64,000 nucleotides of DNA, from the NCBI RefSeq assembly GCF_024679245.1, contig NC_090178.1, forward strand, positions 46,509,072 through 46,573,071, in the 5' to 3' direction. Positions 1 to 11,287 of the stretch are shown piece by piece (position 1 is the first letter of the stretch; each line of letters starts with the position of its first letter). Both the position numbers and the translations under genes were made by a program. The DNA comes from Pseudorasbora parva (lineage: Eukaryota; Chordata; Actinopteri; Cypriniformes; Gobionidae). The notes under the pieces were generated by a model, which saw only the letters and a program-made list of their open reading frames with translations, searched no databases and was not told where the DNA came from.

Positions 1-112
1 AATATTTTAATAAAGGTTGTAGAATCTGAAAAAATAAATTAATTGTATTAACTCAAAATTTTAATTTCAGGTAACCAGGTAAAAAAAATTCTAAATATTT
101 TTTTTTACAGTG
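1..112. mobile_element. Right-end fragment of a CACTG-type TA-flanked MITE
   Basis: The segment ends in TTTTTTACAGTG followed by TA and matches the right halves of the complete copies at 22320-22619 and 36936-37321 (shared internal words such as AATAAAGGTTGT and AACTCAAAATTTTAA). The left end lies outside the window. It is a non-coding, non-autonomous element; the superfamily is not determined. Confidence 0.7.
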
Positions 113-1960
113 TAGTAATGTTAATTAACTGTGCATGATTAAAAACAGCTAACACTAAACCAAACCCTAACGCTACACCTGTAAGTACATGTGCATATAT
201 TGTTAATTCATATTTCTCTGTACTATAGTACTTACTTACACTTATTTGTGTAATTACACTGTAACAGCAACACATTAAAAAGGGTAACACTTTATTTAAG
301 TGTGCCTGTTACATGCAGTTACTGTAGTAATAACTATAAACTATACATAATTACCCTGTAAGTGCATGGAGTTATTCAATAAAATGCAACCACATCATTT
401 TTAATGCAGCAGTGCATGCTGGGAACCTAAATGCCATCCTGCTCTATTACAGTTAAAACTGCATATACAGATTTCTCTATATAAAGATAATCGCTGTAAT
501 TGGACAACACAACAACAGTTTTTTCAGGCAACACTTTATTTTAAGTATTTACACGTCACATGTAGTTACTGTAGTAATAAATTATTCATAATTACATGCA
601 ATAACCCTCAACCAAACCCAAATCCTAACCCTACAGTAGGTACATGTAGTTCATTAATATTGCTCAGTACTTAAATATATAATTATATTAAGGTGTTATT
701 GTTACAGTGTAAAGTGTAAAACAAGTTAAGAGACAGCGAACAACAGCACAGTTAACACTTTATTTTAATGTGTCGTTTTACACATTACATGCATTTACTA
801 TGGTAATGATAATTAACTGTGCATGATTAAAAGCAGCTTACACTAAAGCAAACCCTAACTCTACACCTATACACTGTATAAAAGTATTTAAAAAAATGAT
901 TGCCTTAATTTTGAGTTCATTGAAATTACAACAATATTTTTTTACAGTGTAGTAAGTACATTGTTAATTAATATTACTCTGTACTAATTTGTGTAATTAC
1001 ACTGTAACAACAGCACATTAAAAAAGTAGGTACCACTTTATTTTACAGTTTTATTGTTAGATATGTTGCGTGTAGTTACTATAGTAATTATAATTTATGC
1101 ATAATTATATGCAAATAATCTTCAACCAAACCTTAACCCTATAGTTAGTATAGTCAGTACATGTTGTTAATTAACATTACTCGGTACATAAATGCACCAC
1201 TGTAACACGGACACCTAAAAAAAAATGTAACCCAAAAAGTTTGACAAGGCAACAAATATGAATAAAATGCAAACATTTTTAATGTAGCAGTAAATGCTGG
1301 GAACCTAAATGCCATTTTTCTCTATTACAGTTAAACTATACAGATTTCTGTGATACAGACAAAGATAATCGCTGTAATTTGACAACACAACAGTTTTTAA
1401 CCAGTTTTAATGTACCTTTTTATTTACACATTGCATGTACTTACTAAAGTAATAACAGTAAATTACAATGCATAATTACATAACCCTTAACCAAATCCTA
1501 AACCTAACCCTATAGTAAGTACATGAGCAAAACAGAAGCAATTAACAAAAAAAGGTCACATTTTATTTTAAAGTGTCATTATTACAGTGTAATTATATAT
1601 TTCAGTACTGAGTAATATTAATTAACTACAGGTATTTACTATAGGGTTAGGGTTTGGTTGAGGGTTGGTTGCATGTAATCATTTCTTACTATGGTAAGTA
1701 TGTGTTACCACACAGCTATCAAATTGGTACTCAAAACAAACCTGACCTTAACACAGTCCTGAGTAATTTTAGAGCAATTTAAAGTATTAGTTAATGTGAT
1801 CACCGCACCATTACAGTTTTATTTGGATAAACACAATCTGCATGAATGATTTCAGTCTGGGTTTTGTCCTTGGATCTGAGTGCAGATTTGAATACTGTTT
1901 GCCATTTAGTACTCCTGTCTCGTCTAACTGCTATCAGTGCCTTTCAGTGGCTAACTTCCA
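113..1960. repeat. AT-rich mosaic of MITE-like repeats
   Basis: No gene is visible. The stretch repeats the words ACACTTTATTTTAA, GTAGTTACTATAGTAAT and AACCAAACCCTAACCCTA, in both orientations, near 284, 527, 750, 1030, 1430, 1555 and 1640. The same family recurs at 34720-35060. Two blocks at about 405-530 and 1285-1410 are near copies, so part of the mosaic is an old tandem duplication. A CACTG-type end also occurs near 880-962. Confidence 0.6.
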
Positions 1961-1984
1961 AACTGTCTTCTTAGAAAAAATACG

Positions 1985-4900
1985 ACTCTATAGGTCATTT
2001 TTCTAGCACCTTATTAAGACCTATATTTACGTTTTAAAGTCATGCGCCCTCTAGCTGGCGTAAAAATAATGAGTGTCGTGTTACGAATTAAAATATTGTC
2101 GATAGGGGCGCAACTTTAGTAAACGCTCCTATTGGTCGTATTTAATTAATTAAAATATTGTCGATAGGGGCGCAACTTTAGTAAACGCTCCTATGGGTCG
2201 TATTTAATTAATTAAAATATTGTCGATAGGGGCGCAACTTTAGTAAACGCTCCTATGGGTCGTATTTAATTAATTAAAATATTGTCGATAGGGGCGCAAC
2301 TTTAGTAAATGCTTCTATGCGTCGTATTTAATTAATTAAAATATTGTCGATAGGGGCGCAACTTTAGTAAACGCTCCTGTGTGTCGTATTTAATTAATTA
2401 AAATATTGTTGACGGGGGGCGTAACTTTAGTAAACGCTCCTATGGGTCGTATTTAATTAATTAAAATATTGTCGATAGGGGCGCAACTTTAGTAAACGCT
2501 CCTATGGGTCGTATTTAATTAATTAAAATATTGTCGATAGGGGCGCAACTTTAGTAAACGCTCCTGTGCGTCGTATTTAATTAATTAAAATATTGTCGAT
2601 AGGGGCGCAACTTTAGTAAACGCTCCTGTGTGTCGTATTTAATTAATTAAAATATTGTTGACGGGGGGCGTAACTTTAGTAAACGCTCCTATGGGTCGTA
2701 TTTAATTAATTAAAATATTGACGACAGGGGCGCAACTTTAGTAAACGCTCCTGTGCGTCGTATTTAATTAATTAAAATATTGTCGATAGGGGCGCAACTT
2801 TAGTAAACGCTCCTGTGCGTCGTATTTAATTAATTAAAATATTGTCGATAGGGGCGCAACTTTAGTAAACGCTCCTATGGGTCGTATTTAATTAATTAAA
2901 ATATTGTCGATAGGGGCGTAACTTTAGTAAACGCTCCTGTGCGTCGTATTTAATTAATTAAAATATTGTCGATAGGGAAGCAACTTTAGTAAATGCTCCT
3001 ATGGGTCGTATTTAATTAATTAAAATATTGTCGATAGGGGCGCAACTTTAGTAAACGCTCCTGTGCGTCGTATTTAATTAATTAAAATATTGTCGATAGG
3101 GGCGCAACTTTAGTAAACGCTCCTGTGCGTCGTATTTAATTAATTAAAATATTGTCGATAGGGGCGCAACTTTAGTAAACGCTCCTATGGGTCGTATTTA
3201 ATTAATTAAAATATTGTCGATAGGGGCGTAACTTTAGTAAACGCTCCTGTGCGTCGTATTTAATTAATTAAAATATTGTCGATAGGGAAGCAACTTTAGT
3301 AAACGCTCCTGTGCGTCGTATTTAATTAATTAAAATATTGACGATAGGCGCGCAACTTTAGTAAACGCTCCTGTGCGTCGTATTTAATTAATTAAAATAT
3401 TGTCGATAGGGGCGCAACTTTAGTAAACGCTCCTGTGCGTCGTATTTAATTAATTAAAATATTGTCGATAGGGGCGCAACTTTAGTAAACGCTCCTGTGC
3501 GTCGTATTTAATTAATTAAAATATTGTCGATAGGGGCGCAACTTTAGTAAACGCTCCTGTGCGTCGTATTTAATTAATTAAAATATTGTCGATAGGGGCG
3601 CAACTTTAGTAAACGCTCCTGTGCGTCGTATTTAATTAATTAAAATATTGTCGATAGGGGCGCAACTTTAGTAAACGCTCCTGTGCGTCGTATTTAATTA
3701 ATTAAAATATTGTCGATAGGGGCGTAACTTTTGTAAACGCTCCTAAGAGTCGTATTTCATGAATTAAAATATTGTTGACAGGGGCGCAATTTTAGTAAAC
3801 GCTTCTATAGGTCGTATTTAATTAATTAAAATATTGTCGATAGGGGCGTAACTTTAGTAAACGCTCCTATGGGTCGTATTTAATAATTAAAATATTGTCG
3901 ACAGGGGGGGCGTAACTTTAGTAAACGCTTCTATAGGTCGTATTTAATTAATTAAAATTTTGTCCACAGGGGGGCGTAACTTTAGTAAACGCTCCTATGG
4001 GTCGTATTTAATAATTAAAATATTGTCGACAGGGGGGGCGTAACTTTAGTAAATGCTTCTATAGGTCGTATTTAATTAATTAAAATATTGTCGATAGGGG
4101 CGCAACTTTAGTAAACACTCCTATGCGTCGTATTTAATTAATTAAAATATTGTCGATAGGGGCGCAACTTTAGTAAATGCTCCTATGGGTCGTATTTAAT
4201 TAATTAAAATATTGTCGATAGGGGCGTAACTTTAGTAAATGCTCCTATGGGTCGTATTTAATTAATTAAAATATTGTCGATAGGGGCGCAACTTTAGTAA
4301 ACGCTCCTATGGGTCGTATTTAATTAATTAAAATATTGTCGATTGGGGCGCAACTTTAGTAAACACTCCTGTGCGTCGTATTTAATTAATTAAAATATTG
4401 TCGATAGGGGCGCAACTTTAGTAAACGCTCCTGTGCGTCGTATTTAATTAATTAAAATATTGTCGATGGGGCGCAACTTTAGTAAATGCTCCTATGGGTC
4501 GTATTTCATGAATTAAAATATTGTTGATAGGGGCGCAACTTTAGTAAACGCTCCTATGGGTCGTATTTAATTAATTAAAATATTGTCGATAGGGGCGCAA
4601 CTTTAGTAAACGCTCCTATGGGTCGTAATTAATTAATTAAAATATTTTCGATAGGGGCGTAACTTTAGTAAACGCTCCTATGGGTCGTATTTAATTAATT
4701 AAAATATTGACGACAGGGGCGTAACTTTAGTAAACGCTCCTGTGTGTCGTATTTAATTAATTAAAATATTGTCGATGGGGCGCAACTTTAGTAAACGCTC
4801 CTATGGGCCGTATTTAATTAATTAAAATATTGTCGATAGGGGCGCAACTTTAGTAAACGCTCCTATGGGTCGTATTTAATTAATTAAAATATTGTCGATA

Positions 4901-5307
4901 GGGGCGCAACTTTAGTAAACGCTCCTATGGGTCGTATTTAATTAATTAAAATATTGTCGATAGGGGCGCAACTTTAGTAAATGCTCCTGTGTGTCGTATT
5001 TAATTAATTAAAATATTGTTGATAGGGGCGCAACTTTAGTAAATGCTTCTATAGGTCGTATTTAATTAATTAAAATATTGTCGATAGGGGCGCAACTTTA
5101 GTAAACGCTCCTGTGCGTCGTATTTAATTAATTAAAATATTGTCGATAGGGGCGCAACTTTAGTAAACGCTCCTGTGCGTCGTATTTAATTAATTAAAAT
5201 ATTGTCGACAGGGGGGGCGTAACTTTAGTAAACGCTTCTAAGGGTCATATTTCAAGGAAGTGACAAACGACCTATATAGGCATATTGGTTTGTTTGGAGG
5301 ACATGTT
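1985..5307 (+). mobile_element. Inverted-repeat element expanded by an internal 62-bp satellite (copy A)
   Basis: The left end reads CTCTATAGGTCATTTTTC and the right end, reverse-complemented, reads CCTATATAGGTCGTTTGTC, giving an imperfect terminal inverted repeat. Left flank 2009-2085, right flank 5240-5307 and one array unit are all present in reverse orientation at 60261-61122, which shows the array lies inside a dispersed element. No protein is encoded. The superfamily is unknown and the exact ends are uncertain by about 30 bp on the right. Confidence 0.7.
2086..5255 (+). repeat. 62-bp satellite array, about 51 units
   Basis: Successive occurrences of AATATTGTCGATAGGGGCG are exactly 62 bp apart through most of the array; a few units are 1-3 bp longer or shorter. 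Each unit has a perfect 14-nt palindrome (TTTAATTAATTAAA) and an ATAGGGGCG / CGCTCCTAT dyad. Unit variants (CTATGGG, CTGTGCG, GGGAAGC, GACGGGGGGCG) recur in blocks. For example, GATAGGGAAG occurs at 2971 and 3281, 310 bp or five units apart. Confidence 0.97.
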
Positions 5308-5439
5308 GCTAACCTCATATCTCTTGGACAATTCATAATTATTAACAAATCTGTCTTCTGTTTTTCCTCCCTTTCAAGCACTTCCATCCTACAGGATTTC
5401 AAAGTACGGATGCCTCAAAACGACTTAAAAACTGAATAC

Positions 5440-5600
5440 TGTGTGTTCGGCAAAAGGCAGAGCTTTACACTTTAATGCCTACACCACTGAAGACATTGAA
5501 ACATACAGTAAGTGTCTTTTTTAATCTTGTGTGGCCAAACCAAGCATTGTTGGGTGGAGCTAGTGTGAATAGCACTCTCCAACAAGAGAGTGTTAGTGCT
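5440..5600 (-). repeat. Dispersed repeat, inverted copy of 47930-48100
   Basis: The text TGCCTACACCACTGAAGACATTG and the following CTTGTGTGGCC / GCATTGTTG words reappear in reverse complement at 47930-48030. The distal copy has a tRNA-like B box, so this may be a SINE-derived sequence; the class is inferred. Confidence 0.55.
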
Positions 5601-5680
5601 AGTGTTAGTGGCCGACCGATATTGTTTTTTTTTTTGTGATGACTGATATAATGCCGATATTTAATCAACATAATTAATAT
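5600..5680. repeat. CCGATAT-rich repeat end
   Basis: GGCCGACCGATATTG and ATGCCGATATTTA resemble, in reverse orientation, the sequence at 11205-11275 (ATCGGCCGATATATCG). The two could be the two ends of one element into which the intervening 5.5 kb was inserted, or two separate copies. Confidence 0.4.
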
Positions 5681-6236
5681 TTATTTTATTTAATACATTA
5701 GAAATATGAAAATAAATAAATAAATCTTTAAAATAAACATGTTTATACTTTAGATGGCAACCTATTAATTCTGCAATCATATTACAGTATTTTTCACAAA
5801 TAAAGTAATTGTTTAAAAAATATGTGAATAAATAGGAAGTAAATTCTAAAATTTAAAACTAAAACTTAAATTACATTAATATGATATAGTGGTCGACTGA
5901 ATATAGTGCAGCATATTTTAAAATGAAGAATTTAAAGTTTGAAGCTGAACTCTCCTGTCACATTCACTTCTCACGGAGCGACCGCCACACACAGAAACAC
6001 ACTCACTGCTGGACTACATTCAATCTGAGAGGATTGTGAAATTAAATGTTTATTGGACATTCAGAGATTTGTTTTACTGATATAGATGCATATTAACTGA
6101 ATGTTGATGGTAAATGATAAAGTATTATAGTGTATCGTTTTCCTTTCCATTGCTAATAATATAAAAGCAAACGTTATAATTTCTCGCAAACTGTTTGCTT
6201 TCTTTGTCTATGTAGTAACGTATTAGATATGTCTGT
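5681..6236. other. AT-rich stretch without a recognisable gene
   Basis: AT-rich sequence with no open frame worth reporting and no family that I recognise. Confidence 0.5.
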
Positions 6237-6469
6237 TTAAAGGTTAACTATGTAGGATTTTTGCATGACACGTCTGCCATAGCCTGATGGGGTCTTTATT
6301 GTTTTTAATTATACTTTTAAACTTCGGGTTTCGGGTAGTAACCCAAGAACAAAAATAATTACAAAATTTGACTGCTTTACGGCAAATACGTCACTTCCAC
6401 CAACACCCACACTTCCTTCCATTCGGACGTGCGAGCCCAACTATCATTTGTTTGTCGGATGTTATAGTC

Positions 6470-6673
6470 ATGTCCGAAGCAGCACAGAAAAATAAGAAAA
6501 CAAAGGTTTTGTTGGAGGAAAGCAATAAGAGAAAACGAAAAAGTGATGGGATCAAAGGCAGGATGAGGATCAACATTGGGCCAGCGTTTGCTCATTGGGG
6601 TGAGCTGAAGGAGGCGTGCCCGATCGATGCTGACTCGGCTGGCATGCTTGCTATGGTGATTACCTACCACTAA
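6470..6673 (+). pseudogene. Short transposon-type N-terminal reading frame
   Basis: From ATG 6470 the frame encodes about 67 residues: a Lys/Arg-rich start (KNKKTKVLLEESNKRKRK) followed by RMRINIGPAFAHWGELKE. The frame is open upstream to 6368. The INIGxAFxxWxELK pattern recalls short proteins I associate with fish repeat elements; that likeness is from memory and not searched. It stops soon after, with no catalytic domain. It lies inside the TTAA element 6241-7662, so it is probably a broken element-encoded exon and not a host gene. Confidence 0.4.
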
Positions 6674-7019
6674 AACATTGAATTGAAGTATCATAGATTC
6701 TGTAAAACGGTAACCAATAGACTAGGCAACTATAATGACACGGGCTTGTAAACGTGAGCATCGCGATCATTTGGCGTTTGAAAAAATAAAACCCATGAAA
6801 TGATATTCATATGACATGCTGAAAAATATGCACTGTACCTGGGATGAAGACATTTCACACGCGACGCAAGCTGAACAACTGCATGTGAACTCCTCCTGCA
6901 GTGCTCAGGGTAACTGTTAGTGATGCGCGGGTCTGCTTTTTTTCCAACCCGCCCCGCGCCACTGTATATATATATATAGACATACGGGGTCCGCGGGTTA
7001 TAAGACGACCCGCTCATAC

Positions 7020-7250
7020 GAAACAAAAATATATTGCAGTATATTGGAAAATATCAGGCAATACATTAGGCAATATATTCGGGATTTAATATTTATATTT
7101 TCCAATATATTACAATATATTGAAAGCGGCAATCATTTGTATATATTCCAATATATTACATGAATATATAATATATTTCATAATACCATCAATATATTAT
7201 TCCATATATTTACAATATATTAATATATATAAATAAAATAAATATATTCT
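7020..7250. repeat. AATATATT-rich low-complexity block
   Basis: About 230 bp made of repeated CAATATATT / ATATATTCC words, which are self-complementary and can form cruciforms. No coding signal. Confidence 0.8.
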
Positions 7251-7719
7251 CCTTTTGTAATAGTTCAGGGCTATCATGGTTGTCATGTCAAAAAATGCAC
7301 GCGCGCATCTGCTGATGTAGGATGACAGTTTACGACATTCGTTGAGGACAATATTTTTTCCCAACTGTAGGGGGACCCCGAGAGCAAAAGTTACCTAGTG
7401 CTGTTTAATGGTGCCAGCGACTGTGGCATAATAAAAGGCCTTTCTCAGCTCCTCAACACTCGGCCCTGCTCTGCTTCACTGCAGTAATGTCAATAATCGC
7501 ATCCATGAACATGATTTCTGAGTCCTATCCCAAATCTTTCCTACCGGCTGTGAGCTGATGGGCCATGTCCCAAGATGCTGTGCTCAAACCTGGAGTCATC
7601 AAACTACGCCTTTGTTTTGAATAGGCGAGCTCTAGCAGAAGGAAAAGCTAAATAGTGCACCTTTAACAGAGGCCGTAAACTAATGAAGAGAAAGAAGAAA
7701 GTGAGCGCTGTGTGAGTCA

Positions 7720-8860
7720 GGCGCTAGAGTGCGGATTGGGCCGCATTTTTCTTTTAAGATATTTATGTTCGAGCCCGACCCGAGCCCAACAGTTAAAATC
7801 AATTTTTTTTTCTCGTATGTTAATGACACATGTCGCTACGTTTGTTTGTGTGGAAAGCCCGCTTTTATTAAGCAACTGTAGGAAGGCATTCTGAAATGTT
7901 TACAGGTGAACGCATCAGCGCGCACACGGGGCAACATAGCATGCGTTACACAGGGTTTAATCAGTGAAATTAAATGAACAAAGGTCTACCAAAAATGGCC
8001 CAAGCTAACAGAACAAAACATTAACGCAACACAATTGAAATGTTTATTGAAATGAAAGTCACTCTTACCATTTTTCTCGAAAACGGTATGGTTACTTAAC
8101 TGCAACATGGGATCTATTTACATAAACTATCCATCAAAGTTTAGGCTAATCAAGGTTTTATGCAGAAAAAGGATTGCATCATCAACTGTGGATGGCTTCA
8201 AGGCTGTCCTCCTGCCAGCAGCGCTGAAGTTAAGCTCACTGCTGGAATGACAAGGATGCCGCGGGCAATATCCACGCACGTGTTGCGTGTTTTTGTCACA
8301 GCGACATAAACAAATTTCCGCACACAGGAAGACAAATGTTAGGGTACTCCGGAAAAAAACGCCCTTAGGGGGTAAAATGTGTGTTATTTTGGGAAGGTTG
8401 CCTGCTAAAATTCGCACTCATAGGTCTATATATCACATAATAGTCGCTTCAACCCGCGGACATAGAAAACGACCCGAAAAAAATGCGGACATGGCAACAC
8501 AGTGTTGTTGAGTTCTGTTGACATTCAACTAAAGTAATGCGTCGCTCCGTTGCTCTGATTGGTTGTAGGTTTATCCAATTGATATCTTTTCTGGTTGGGT
8601 TGAAACACGCCCCATAATCACAGCCCAATGGAGCATCAGACTCATATTCTGACTAGAATTGAGTATGACCACGTCAGGCTATACTGACATAATAAACTTT
8701 TAAATTTTTAAAAGGTTCAATGCCTTATCGCGCTGACTTGACCGAGCTCGACCCGAACCCGAACGTCATTTCTAAATATCTATCCGAACCCGGCCCGGCC
8801 CGTCGGATACCGTCGGGCTCGGGTCAGGTATCCATCCTCTATCAGGCACAGGTGTTTTCA
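7720..8860. mobile_element. DNA element with ACCCG-rich subterminal inverted repeats
   Basis: CCCGACCCGAGCCC at 7774-7787 faces GTCGGGCTCGGGTCAGG at 8812-8828 in inverted orientation, about 1 kb apart. Such ACCCG-rich ends are common in fish DNA elements. The exact termini and superfamily were not resolved, and no transposase frame is visible between them. Confidence 0.45.
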
Positions 8861-9148
8861 GTCATCATTTTCTGTCAAAATAAAAGTCCCACGTCTAAGG
8901 TCAGTGTCACATGTGACAGAACCCGTCGTGAAGGACTGCAAAACATTTTCAACATGCTAGTCTTTCTGTCATGACGTCGTGAACTATCGCAGACGCGGAT
9001 TCGGTTGTCGTATACTATGACACACTATACGAGATGAAACGATTGATTCTTGTATCCCAACGTCCATTTTCGTTTATGAATCCCTACGACACCTTACGTC
9101 AAACAGATCGTGCCAAATTCGGGCTAATATTGTGTAGTCTGAACCAGG
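8861..9148. other. Stretch without a recognisable gene
   Basis: Mixed-composition sequence, probably transposon-derived, with no open frame or clear repeat boundary. Confidence 0.4.
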
Positions 9149-9154
9149 CATAAC

Positions 9155-11185
9155 TACGGAAGCCCTGAACGGTCAAGGATAATATTTTTTTTCTGTCTTA
9201 TGTCGTGATCACAAGTTAATTATCTTGTGATCTCGAGATAAAAAGTTGTTTTGTCGTGATCACGAGTTCATATTTTCTAAGTTACACAACTGCGCCACGA
9301 GGTGGCAGTATGGAACCAATTAACTGATGGGGTGCGGTATAGCCTCCACCTTGTGTTGTACTGGTCCAGATTGAACGCGTTGAAGACCTTTCGTGATCAC
9401 TATAATTTGTGCAGTACTATGCATTAGGCAATTAATATAACTGAATGGTCTGATGTGATTAGTTTGCTATAATAGCGTTTGGTGCGTTACTAAACTTACT
9501 GTTTAACTCATTTTGATGTCACTGTTTTGTTTGCACCTTTTTGTGCATTAAAATGCAATTTTAATCAGCAGCCTAAATAACCGTTAGTTTGCCACATTGT
9601 GTCACTCAATGTATCGCCTAAATGTGATGTATAGCCCATGTAAAGATGCATTGCAGCCTAATTTTATTCAGTGATACTGTGTAATTTAGGGTGCGTTCAC
9701 ACTTGTAGTTCGGTTTGTTTGGTTAGTTTGGTCCGGACCAAAAAACAAAAACAAACATAATAGTCCTGGTCCGCTTAGCGTTCACACGGGCATTTTTAAC
9801 AGCGAACCTAAAGTTACCGAACCAAAGGCACAGGGAGACGCTCACAACCTGATTGGTCGGCTTATATGACGTAGGAGCTCGTTTACCGAACATGCAAAAC
9901 AATGCTGTGTGCGGATTACACGCGCGGGCATTTTATGCGTGTACATATGGCATTATTTTTTACCAGAGAACTCATGAAGAGCTCATGAAATGTTCAAAAC
10001 AACGCTGTGTGCTGATTAAACGCGATCATTTTATGTGTGTACATGTGGCATTATTTTTACCCGCTGAGAACTCATGAAGAGCTCATAAAATGTTCAAAAC
10101 ATTCAAAACAGCAGCAGGATATCCTCCGTTGTGCAGAAAAGAGACGGCCGTTCTGTCGTCTGTACCTGCTAATAATGGGCAACACAGGAGCTTTGATGAG
10201 AAGAGCCAGGTATGCTTTTTGTGTGTTCTTTCTAGCATTTTCGAAACATGCTCGTCAGACCAAATATTGATGAGGCTCTTCCTCGTTGCTCTACGTTTGC
10301 CCTCTAACGTTAAAGTTACTCATTTTGGATAACGTACACCGATCTTCCGCGTCGTCAAATCAGCTGCATTATGCGTGGCATCTTGTGACATTATACGTCC
10401 TGTTTTTGGTCCGTTTACATGTCTTTGGTCCGTGTTGCGTTCATATATCAATCGAACCGCACCAGAGTTCGTTTGGAAGCGGACCGAGACCCATCTTTTT
10501 AGCGCTCTCGGTCCGCTTGTTTGGTGCGCACCAGAGTTCGGGTGGCAGCGTTCACATATGTTCAAATGAACCGTACTAACCGAGCAACCGCACCAGGGTT
10601 CGTTTTAATCGAACCAAACATGACAAGTGTGAACGCACCCTTAAACGATTGTATTTTGTACGAGACTGTATATTAACTGGATTAAACGTTTGTTTGTTTT
10701 TAGAAATATGGAGTAGGCTACTGCCCCTCTTTTTAATGGAATAAAGGCTAGAAGGAAGGATACTAATAACAAACAAATTATGTAATGTTATTTCAAACGA
10801 ATGAGGAAAATAAAATGGGCTGAATCGAAACTAAACGATTTTTAGAATAGAACAGAATAATCTGCCATCCTTCTGAAGGCACCCTCCCCCCCTTCTCTTT
10901 TGAACATTTAAACATGTTAATTACACAAATAAAATGTTTATTAAGTGAAGCAAAGATTTTGCTGAAAGATCCAGCGCACGGTTTATTATCCATTGATTGT
11001 GAATTGTGTTGTTCGTTGCTACAGCAACAGTAGACTCTGGGTGCAGTGCAGTATTTCAGAATGAAACTCGTGATCACGAGAAAACAACTTTTGTTATCTT
11101 GAGATCACGAGATAATTAACTCGCGATCACGACATAACAAGACAGAAAAAAAAAATATTATCCATGGCCGTTCAGGGCTTCCGTA
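9155..11185. mobile_element. 2.0-kb DNA element with long TIRs and a 6-bp target duplication
   Basis: The ends are inverted copies of each other over roughly 110-120 bp, starting TACGGAAGCCCTGAACGG and including GTCGTGATCACGAGTT. CATAAC occurs immediately outside both ends (9149-9154 and 11186-11191), a direct 6-bp target-site duplication. No transposase is encoded, so the element is non-autonomous. It holds a second element at 9689-10640. Confidence 0.85.
9689..10640. mobile_element. Harbinger-like non-autonomous element nested in 9155-11185
   Basis: TIRs GGGTGCGTTCACACTTGT and ACAAGTGTGAACGCACCC are flanked by TTA on both sides (9686-9688, 10641-10643). A 3-bp TWA duplication is the hallmark of PIF/Harbinger elements. 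Subterminal GGTCCGGACC and GGTCCG words repeat inside. The open frames here are short and overlap on both strands, so I do not call a gene. Confidence 0.8.
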
Positions 11186-11199
11186 CATAACACCAATCA

Positions 11200-11275
11200 G
11201 AAAAACGTATCGGCTGATGCTAATATTTAAAAAATGCCAAATATCGGCCGATATATCGATCGACCAATAATCTGG
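11200..11275. repeat. ATCGGCCGATATATCG repeat end
   Basis: Palindromic CCGATATATCG-rich sequence related in inverted orientation to 5600-5680. Confidence 0.45.
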
Positions 11276-11287
11276 ACTGTAACTCAT

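Larger units (their letters stand above)
6241..7662. mobile_element. TTAA-flanked DNA element
   Basis: The left end is AGGTTAACTATGTAGGATTTT and the right end, reverse-complemented, is AGGTGCACTATTTAGCTTTT. Both sides carry TTAA (6237-6240 and 7663-7666). TTAA duplications are typical of piggyBac and Kolobok elements; which one applies here is not determined. The element contains a short basic reading frame (6470-6673) and GC-rich and AATATATT insertions near 6917-7250. Confidence 0.65.

Noticed and set aside
1620..1690. Telomere-like TAGGGTTAGGG text, also near 600, 1130, 1495 and 34980
   Set aside because: Only one or two repeat units, embedded in a dispersed AT-rich repeat family.
2086..5255. 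CRISPR-like array
   Set aside because: The whole 62 bp is conserved with no variable spacers, and the sequence is eukaryotic; it is a satellite. The 34-bp array at 38507-40845 fails for the same reason.
10286..10579. Overlapping 97-, 81- and 64-residue frames
   Set aside because: They cover the inverted, CpG-rich end of a Harbinger-like MITE and are open on both strands, with no motif.
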